The notes under the pieces were generated by a model. The model made no database searches. It was given only the letters and a program-made list of their open reading frames with translations, and had not been told where the DNA came from. From an uncultured Lachnospiraceae bacterium (GTDB lineage Bacteria > Bacillota_A > Clostridia > Lachnospirales > Lachnospiraceae): a stretch of 37,604 nucleotides of DNA. Below are positions 32,539 to 37,604 of this stretch, piece after piece. Position 1 is the stretch's first letter; each line of letters begins with the position of its first letter. The stretch spans positions 1 through 37,604 of the forward strand of contig CACXGS010000026.1 of the NCBI GenBank assembly GCA_902767195.1, given 5' to 3'. The position numbers were made by a program, and so were the translations under genes.

Positions 32539-33279
32539 ATGCCATCAAACACAAAAAGTCCCTTAATAAAAGAAATATCCCCCGTTGCCCGCATTCATAC
32601 CGACTACCCGACCAAATTCGGGATCCCCAGGCAGTGCGGCCTGGTGGAATCGGAGGGCATCATCCTCTTCGAGCCGGAATATGCCAATCCGGACTGCCTG
32701 AAGATGATCGAAGGCTTTTCCCATCTCTGGCTGATCTGGGGATTCTCGGAAAATGAAGGAGCCTCCTGGTCTCCTACCGTCCGGCCGCCCCGGTTAGGGG
32801 GCAACCGCAGGGTCGGAGTCTTTGCCTCAAGATCTCCCTTCCGTCCCAACGGCCTGGGACTTTCCGTAGTCCGGCTGATCCGGACAGAAAATCACATGGA
32901 ACGAAGTTTCTACAAAGGTCCCGCCCTCATCGTGTCGGGAGCCGACCTGATGGACGGCACTCCCATTTACGACATCAAGCCCTACATGCCCTACTCCGAC
33001 TCCGTCCCCCAAGCCTCCGGCGGTTATTCCGCAGGCGCCAGGGATCACTGTCTGAGTGTGGATTTCCCGGAAGACCTTCTGGCAAAGATCCCCGAAAAGA
33101 AAAGAGAACCTCTGATCAAGGCTCTCTCACTGGATCCGCGGCCATCCTACCATAAAGACCCGGAACGGGAATACGGAATGCCATATGCGGAGTTCGATAT
33201 TCATTTTCAAGTGGACGAAGAAAGGCTTAGGGTGACTGGTGTCTATTTGTCAAAAGGCTCTCCCGTCAGTAATTCATAA
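32539..33279 (+). CDS. trmO: tRNA t6A37 N6-methyltransferase (TrmO/TsaA family)
   Basis: The 246-residue protein belongs to the TrmO (formerly TsaA/YaeB) family, which methylates N6-threonylcarbamoyladenosine at position 37 of some tRNAs with S-adenosylmethionine. Diagnostic parts are PVARIHTDYPTKFGIPRQ near the start, GFSHLWLIWGF, RPPRLGGNRRVGVFASRSP, FRPNGLGLSVVRL and DLMDGTPIYDIKPYMPYSDS. A small C-terminal domain (about 165-240) follows, as in the E. coli protein. AAGGA precedes the ATG. The end overlaps the convergent purC gene by 37 bases, so no separate terminator exists between the two. Confidence 0.9.
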   Translation: MPSNTKSPLIKEISPVARIHTDYPTKFGIPRQCGLVESEGIILFEPEYANPDCLKMIEGFSHLWLIWGFSENEGASWSPTVRPPRLGGNRRVGVFASRSPFRPNGLGLSVVRLIRTENHMERSFYKGPALIVSGADLMDGTPIYDIKPYMPYSDSVPQASGGYSAGARDHCLSVDFPEDLLAKIPEKKREPLIKALSLDPRPSYHKDPEREYGMPYAEFDIHFQVDEERLRVTGVYLSKGSPVSNS

Positions 33280-34118
33280 GCCTCTTTATACTTATCCACG
33301 GTTTTGGCAATAACATCATCCGGAAGCAGATAATCGCTGTCGGGATTGGCCTTGAGCCAGTCCCTCACGAACTGCTTGTCAAAGGAGGGCTGTCCCTTAC
33401 CCGGCTCATAGCCCTCTCTGGGCCAGAAGCGGGAACTGTCCGGAGTCAGCATCTCATCGCCGATCACGATACGGCCATCTTCATCCAGGCCGAATTCAAA
33501 CTTGGTATCTGCGATAATGATTCCTCTCTCCCAGGCGTACTCGGCACATTTCTTATAAAGGGAAAGGGTGTACTCCTTCAGAACAAGGCCGAGATAGCTG
33601 CCCTTTCCGGGGAAGGCTTCCTCCAGAATCTCGCAGGACCTCTCATAGGAGATATTCTCATCGTGCTCTCCGATCTCCGCCTTGGTGGATGGTGTGTAAA
33701 TGGGTTCGGGAAGCTTCTCGGATTCCTTCAGTCCCTCCGGAAGTTTAATCCCGCAGACTGTGCCGTTCTTCTGATAACTGGCCCAGCCGCTGCCGGTAAT
33801 ATAGCCCCGGACAATACACTCCACCGGAAGCATGGTAAGCTTTTTGCACATCATGGTCCTGCCCTCGAATTTCTCCTGGCGGAAAAACTCCGGCATATCA
33901 TTCACATCCACGGAAATCATATGATTATCCACAGTGTTCTTCGTAAAATCAAACCAGAACCGGGACATCTGTGTCAAAACCTTTCCCTTATCGGTTACAT
34001 CATTCTTCAGTATTACATCAAATGCGGAAATACGGTCCGTGGCTGTAAGAATCAGACTGTCTCCATTATCATAGATCTCGCGGACTTTTCCTTCTTTGAC
34101 AGGTTTGTATGTCTTCAT
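33243..34118 (-). CDS. purC: SAICAR synthetase
   Basis: The 291-residue phosphoribosylaminoimidazole-succinocarboxamide synthase joins aspartate to CAIR with ATP in purine synthesis. Visible signatures are the N-terminal KEGKVREIYDNGD, TDRISAFDVILKN, the PVECIVRGYITGSGW block, STKAEIGEHDENIS, IIIADTKFEFGLD and DEMLTPDSSRFW. The longer form (about 290 residues) with this last part is common in Clostridia. It starts one base after the nth stop, with AAGGGG 6 bases upstream inside nth, so nth and purC are co-transcribed. No other purine genes are near, so purC is isolated from the pur cluster. Its 3' end overlaps trmO. Confidence 0.95.
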   Translation of the reverse strand: MKTYKPVKEGKVREIYDNGDSLILTATDRISAFDVILKNDVTDKGKVLTQMSRFWFDFTKNTVDNHMISVDVNDMPEFFRQEKFEGRTMMCKKLTMLPVECIVRGYITGSGWASYQKNGTVCGIKLPEGLKESEKLPEPIYTPSTKAEIGEHDENISYERSCEILEEAFPGKGSYLGLVLKEYTLSLYKKCAEYAWERGIIIADTKFEFGLDEDGRIVIGDEMLTPDSSRFWPREGYEPGKGQPSFDKQFVRDWLKANPDSDYLLPDDVIAKTVDKYKEAYELLTGEPFDK

Positions 34119-34119
34119 G

Positions 34120-34803
34120 TCATTCCCCTTTCTGTTTTGTCTTACTCTTCTTTTCTTTTTCCTTCAAAATCTTCGGATAAGAACGGCACACATCAGACAG
34201 GCAGCAGCGCTCACAGTAAGGCGTCGTCCTTGCTGTACAGACTTCCCGTCCGTGATATACCAGCCGATGGCAAAGATCATTGCCTTCCTCCGGCGGAATG
34301 ATCTTCCACAGGGCCATCTCCACCTTTTTGGGATCCTTAATATCATCCACCAGGCCGATCCGGTTGCTGAGCCGGATGCAGTGGGTATCCGTCACAATAG
34401 CCGGCTCCCCAAACACATCCCCCATGATCAGGTTGGCACTTTTTCTGCCCACACCGGGCAAAGCCAGAAGCTCGTCAAAGGTCTTCGGAACATTTCCATC
34501 ATACCGGTCCCGGAGGATCCGCATACACTTACTGATATCCCGGGCTTTACTCCGGCCAAGACCACAGGGCTTCACAATGGCCTCGATCTCCTCAGGCTCC
34601 GCAGCCGCCAGCGCCTCAACATCGGGATATTTGGCATAAAGGTCCTGAACAATGATATTGACCCTCTCATCCGTACACTGGGCTGCCAGACGAACACTGA
34701 CCAGAAGCTTCCATGCCTCATTGTAATCCAGCGTACAATCCGCATCCGGGTATTCTTTTTTAAGGCGGTCGATCACAATCGCCGCCCTCTCTTTCTTTCT
34801 CAT
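34120..34803 (-). CDS. nth: Endonuclease III
   Basis: The 227-residue DNA glycosylase/AP lyase removes oxidised pyrimidines. It contains the helix-hairpin-helix LPGVGRKSANLIM with the catalytic Lys, the catalytic Asp in VTDTHCIRLSNR and a [4Fe-4S] cluster motif near the end, followed by a Lys-rich tail. The cluster spacing reads C-x7-C-x2-C-x5-C, whereas E. coli Nth has C-x6-C-x2-C-x5-C. The extra residue was confirmed codon by codon and the frame is intact. The start has AGAGG 6 bases upstream and lies 30 bases after the TetR-type gene. Confidence 0.93.
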   Translation of the reverse strand: MRKKERAAIVIDRLKKEYPDADCTLDYNEAWKLLVSVRLAAQCTDERVNIIVQDLYAKYPDVEALAAAEPEEIEAIVKPCGLGRSKARDISKCMRILRDRYDGNVPKTFDELLALPGVGRKSANLIMGDVFGEPAIVTDTHCIRLSNRIGLVDDIKDPKKVEMALWKIIPPEEGNDLCHRLVYHGREVCTARTTPYCERCCLSDVCRSYPKILKEKEKKSKTKQKGE

Positions 34804-34833
34804 GAGTATCCTCTTATAAGCTGTTCTCTGTGA

Positions 34834-35388
34834 CTAGTACCTGGCGCAAACAGCACGAATCGATCCCGCAAACATACGACAGAGCTTTCCGGTGTGTTCC
34901 ACAATATCATAAGACATATCGTGATGGATCCAGTCCATCATCTGCCCGTAGATCTGATTCTTCAAAAAGCTGACGATATATTCCATATCCTCTTCCGGAA
35001 CATTCTCCGCATAATCCCTGGTAGCTATATAATCTCTGGTAATATATTCACAGATCTTCATCAGCTGGAGCTCGTAAAACTCCTTGTTGGAGTTAGACGC
35101 ACATAAAATATGATAAATCGCCTTCCGATGTTTGACCACCAGTTGAAGAGCCGACTCAATATGCTCCTCAAAACCGGCCTCTGCAGGCAGGTTGCGAATG
35201 GTATCGTCCGTCATCTCTACAACGATCTCCTCCAGCAGGGAAGGGATATCCTGGAAATGATAATAGAAAGAGTTGCGGTTCACTCCGCAGTCCTCCACAA
35301 TCTCCTTGACGGTAATCTGGGAAATGGGGCGCTCATTTAACAATCGTATAAAAGATTGTTTGATTACTCTCTTTGCATAGGGGGGCAT
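34834..35388 (-). CDS. TetR-family transcriptional regulator
   Basis: The 184-residue protein starts with a TetR-type DNA-binding domain (about residues 5-55): AKRVIKQSFIRLLNERPISQ, ITVKEIVEDCGVNRNSFYYHF, then QDIPSLLEEI. The C-terminal ligand/dimer domain resembles that of DhaS-like TetR regulators (FLKNQIYGQMMDWIHHDM). The ligand is unknown. It has its own promoter (35439-35467) that overlaps the end of the alpha/beta hydrolase gene, and GAGAGG 9 bases before the ATG. Downstream nth follows after 30 bases, so nth and purC may be co-transcribed with it. A target could be the hydrolase or itself. Confidence 0.88.
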   Translation of the reverse strand: MPPYAKRVIKQSFIRLLNERPISQITVKEIVEDCGVNRNSFYYHFQDIPSLLEEIVVEMTDDTIRNLPAEAGFEEHIESALQLVVKHRKAIYHILCASNSNKEFYELQLMKICEYITRDYIATRDYAENVPEEDMEYIVSFLKNQIYGQMMDWIHHDMSYDIVEHTGKLCRMFAGSIRAVCARY

Positions 35389-35438
35389 ACGGTTTATCCT
35401 CTCTGAATATTGTTAGTCAAGTTTTTTTTCATGCCCTC

Positions 35439-35467
35439 ATCATATCACAGATTCCTTTAATTGTTAA
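35439..35467 (-). promoter_or_regulatory. Promoter of the TetR-type gene
   Basis: TTAACA (35467-35462), a 17-base spacer and TATGAT (35444-35439) with an extended TG on the minus strand. The -35 box lies inside the last codons of the upstream hydrolase gene. An A-run and CTTGACTAACAA follow in the short leader. Confidence 0.65.
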
Positions 35468-36032
35468 CAAATCTTCTGGTATGTTCCATCACTTTTTCCA
35501 GTTCCGCCAGGTCCTTCCTGACATTCCCGGTCTCCAGAGAATGATTGCCCTTTTCCGTGATGTGAACCGGGATCTGCCTTTTTTCGCACTCTTGTGCTAA
35601 AGCTCCCGTATCCGCCCAGGGATCCGAAGTCCCGTGAAAAACAATAATACGGTTATTCAGGCTTTCTTCTTCCCCGACAAAAGCAAAGGTCTCCACCAGA
35701 GGCGTATAAAAAACATGCCTCACCGAAAGCCCGTGTTTTTTCGCATAGGCCGCCGCAATCGTGGTGCCGATGCTCTTGGAAATAAAAAGAATCTCGTCAT
35801 ATTCAAAATAATCGATATCTTTCAGAATCTCTTCTGCCTGGGACAGTCCTGTCTCAAAAGCCTGTCTTGTTTTCTTTTCATCTCCCCGGATTCTTTTGGG
35901 AAAATTACGGTAGGGAACCCCCACCACAGAAAAGCCGGCCTCCCCGGCCAGCTTCCTGCTGTAATATAAAAGCGGTTTATCCACGTGATATCCGATTCCC
36001 GGGAATATAACTGCCAGTTTTTTCATTTTCAT
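35457..36032 (-). CDS. Small alpha/beta-hydrolase-fold protein
   Basis: The 191-residue protein reads as a compact serine hydrolase: VIFPGIGYHVDKPLLYY near the start, the nucleophile elbow SKSIGT (GxSxG-like with Ser at the first position), FHGTSDPWAD with the probable acidic residue, and EKGNHSLETG with the probable catalytic His. There is no signal peptide, so it is cytoplasmic. The substrate is unknown. The first ATG (36032) is 4 bases from AAGGAG; a second ATG two codons on (36026) would have 10-base spacing and is equally possible. A perfect palindrome lies just upstream of the ribosome binding site. Upstream is the beta-helix protein gene and downstream the TetR gene. Confidence 0.8.
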   Translation of the reverse strand: MKMKKLAVIFPGIGYHVDKPLLYYSRKLAGEAGFSVVGVPYRNFPKRIRGDEKKTRQAFETGLSQAEEILKDIDYFEYDEILFISKSIGTTIAAAYAKKHGLSVRHVFYTPLVETFAFVGEEESLNNRIIVFHGTSDPWADTGALAQECEKRQIPVHITEKGNHSLETGNVRKDLAELEKVMEHTRRFVNN

Positions 36033-36042
36033 CTCTCTCCTT

Positions 36043-36061
36043 AAAGGTACCCGGTACCTTT
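36043..36061. promoter_or_regulatory. Perfect 19-base palindrome before the hydrolase gene
   Basis: AAAGGTACCCGGTACCTTT has 9-base arms and one central base. It lies 14 bases after the beta-helix gene stop and directly before the ribosome binding site (AAGGAG) of the hydrolase. It could be an operator, for example for the nearby TetR-type protein, or an RNA hairpin that affects translation or weakly ends the upstream transcript. Confidence 0.55.
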
Positions 36062-36075
36062 CCGACGATTACCAG

Positions 36076-37604
36076 TTATTCTGAAACTGTATCCTCATCA
36101 ATTCTCTGTACTGTATGTTTGCTCTGGTCGGAACTCTGCCCGGCTTTGGTCAGATCCGCTTTTTCTTTGTACTCATTCACAGTAATCGTATACTGACTGT
36201 CACCCTTTACATAGACAGTTCCGTCTGTCCCCTTGATCGTGACAGTATTTCCTTTTTCATCCAGAATCTTTCCTTCCGATGAAAGGGTGGTCAGGGAAGA
36301 GTCGCCGGTTACGATCCAACTGCTATCCTTACTGATAGTCATATTGCAATAACCGGAATCTCCGCCACTCCCGGCGTTGGACTCGTCATCCAGAACTGCA
36401 CCGGTAAGGGTACTTCCCTCTGTAAGATACAGATCAAGAGTACTGATGGAGTCCCAGATCACATCGCCTTCCATCTTCTGACTGATTCCGGTAAATGTGC
36501 TTTTTGCCCCGTTCTGGCCGGCAGATCCCCAGCCGCGCTTATTGCTGTTTCCGGTGCACTTTAAGAAAAAGTCATTCTGGTCGGCATATTTAATATTGAC
36601 ATTGTTCAATATGAAGGAGGATTCCGTGTTAGTGGTATAGAACATGCCGCCGTTTTTGGCAGTCAGAGTTCCTCCCTGCATATCAAAGGTGCTGGTTCCC
36701 TCTTCAGAATCACCGGACATACTCTGATAGAGGATCACATTCCATGTACAGTCGTTCTGCTCGTTCTCCGGCATATTTCCGGAAAGATCCACATCATAGA
36801 GCCGCAAAGTGTTCTTGCCCTCGATACAGACCGCCTCAGAATTCGTGGCAGTAAGATCGGCATTAGCCACTGAGATATCCGCCGTTGTATATACGGCAGG
36901 AGATCCTGTTCCATTGGATGTAAATGTTCCGCCGTCGATTACCATGGTTCCACCGCCACGGTCACTTCGAATGGCCGCAGAGGACTGACCCTCCGTTGTG
37001 GCATTGACATTCCAGGCATAGAGAGTCCCGCCGCCCGCAACGTGAAGTCCGCCGGATGTGTCCTTCTTCGTTGCGATGGTAGTATCTGTCACATAGGTCT
37101 TTGCCTTGTCCCCGTAAGAGAAAATACCGGCTCCTCCAGCTGCATCCGTGCTGATTGTACTGTTCTTTACGGTAAGGTTCCCTTCCGTGTTCAGAATGGC
37201 CGCTCCCACTCCATAAAAGCTGGAGCTGTCACCCCCTGTGCTGTTCTCGGAAGTCCTGCTGACTGTGACTTGATCCAGGGTCACACCTGCACCGTTTTTC
37301 ACAAGAACGGCATTCTCATCCGTTCCTTCAGACTTATAGGTCTCCCCGGATACCGTCGTGTTCTCTGTAAAAGAATTCAGTGCATCGTAAGACTCCGGCT
37401 GGGAGGACTGACCTCCGGGTCCTCCGGGCATTTGTCCGCCCGGCATCTTCATTCCTCCGCCATAGACTGTGATTTCCTCAGCAGAGCCATCTTCATCCAG
37501 TTCTTCAGCAACCATATCCCCTTCCTTTATATCGGAAAGAGAAACTTCTTCATTCTGCTGATCACTTCCATCCGATTTCTCAGAAGCCTTCCCATTCTGA
37601 TCAT
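36076..37604 (-). CDS. Beta-helix surface-type protein (runs off the right edge)
   Basis: The frame is open from the stop at 36076 to the window edge, so the gene starts outside; the ATG at 37515 is internal because sense codons continue upstream (about 29 more residues). The visible 508 or so residues show an acidic, Ser-rich N-terminal part, a Gly/Pro/Met-rich hinge (GGGMKMPGGQMPGGPGGQ) and a long series of short repeated strands rich in Gly, Ser, Thr and Asn. Examples are GVTLDQVTVSRTSEN, NLTVKNSTISTDAAGGAG, TMVIDGGTFTSNGTGSP, TSTFDMQGGTLTAKNGG and SSFILNNVNIKYAD. This is the pattern of a right-handed parallel beta-helix, as in pectate-lyase-like adhesins. The C-terminus has no LPXTG-type signal or membrane anchor. 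Secretion cannot be judged without the N-terminus. The function is unknown; an extracellular adhesin or polysaccharide-binding role is plausible. Confidence 0.75.
   Translation of the reverse strand, partial: DQNGKASEKSDGSDQQNEEVSLSDIKEGDMVAEELDEDGSAEEITVYGGGMKMPGGQMPGGPGGQSSQPESYDALNSFTENTTVSGETYKSEGTDENAVLVKNGAGVTLDQVTVSRTSENSTGGDSSSFYGVGAAILNTEGNLTVKNSTISTDAAGGAGIFSYGDKAKTYVTDTTIATKKDTSGGLHVAGGGTLYAWNVNATTEGQSSAAIRSDRGGGTMVIDGGTFTSNGTGSPAVYTTADISVANADLTATNSEAVCIEGKNTLRLYDVDLSGNMPENEQNDCTWNVILYQSMSGDSEEGTSTFDMQGGTLTAKNGGMFYTTNTESSFILNNVNIKYADQNDFFLKCTGNSNKRGWGSAGQNGAKSTFTGISQKMEGDVIWDSISTLDLYLTEGSTLTGAVLDDESNAGSGGDSGYCNMTISKDSSWIVTGDSSLTTLSSEGKILDEKGNTVTIKGTDGTVYVKGDSQYTITVNEYKEKADLTKAGQSSDQSKHTVQRIDEDTVSE

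Noticed and set aside
37513..37515. ATG at 37515 as the start of the beta-helix protein
   Set aside because: The frame stays open upstream to the window edge with acidic, Ser-rich codons matching the protein, and no ribosome binding site precedes this ATG.

Overview
The window looks like a chromosomal segment of a Gram-positive anaerobe of the Clostridia, most likely a Lachnospiraceae member. This is inferred from strong AGGAGG-type ribosome binding sites, sigma-A-type promoters, a four-subunit pyruvate:ferredoxin oxidoreductase, LPXTG/SpaA-type surface proteins, and a gene pair that resembles the families annotated DUF5716/DUF5717, which I associate with Lachnospiraceae. No tRNA, rRNA, CRISPR array, insertion sequence, phage gene or plasmid function was recognised.

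Layout. Positions 1-483 (minus) hold the start of a secreted pilin-like surface protein. A 522-base divergent region separates it from a three-domain S1 RNA-binding protein (plus). An MgtC-family membrane protein (minus) follows, then a porG-porD-porA-porB operon (plus, 3015-6016) with a clear promoter and terminator. Next are leuS and a class A penicillin-binding protein (both minus). The latter is divergent from an L,D-transpeptidase (plus, 11581-12756). Positions 12789-19415 (minus) encode a 2208-residue adhesin with fibro-slime and SpaA/Cna-B-like domains and an LPNYG sorting signal. Behind it lie a zinc-ribbon/TPR membrane protein and, just upstream, a 49-residue acidic small protein.

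From 30953 down to 21412 (minus) a probable five-gene operon runs: a large helical-repeat protein (DUF5717-like), an Hsp70-like protein (DUF5716-like), a TPR protein, valS and folC. The three uncharacterised genes at its head are the strongest candidate for an undescribed system. The DUF5716-like protein reads as a lidless, degenerate Hsp70: actin-fold ATPase motifs followed by a substrate-binding beta-domain. It is flanked by two repeat proteins that could act as scaffold or co-chaperones.

The last part holds dus and a YfcE-type phosphodiesterase (minus), divergent from trmO (plus). trmO overlaps purC tail to tail by 37 bases. Then come nth, a TetR-type regulator, a small alpha/beta hydrolase and, running off the right edge, a beta-helix surface-type protein (all minus). 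The alpha/beta hydrolase is preceded by a perfect 19-base palindrome.

Together the window mixes housekeeping functions (translation, tRNA modification, purine and folate metabolism, DNA repair, central carbon metabolism) with a strong cell-envelope component: two cell-wall cross-linking enzymes, three surface proteins and MgtC.
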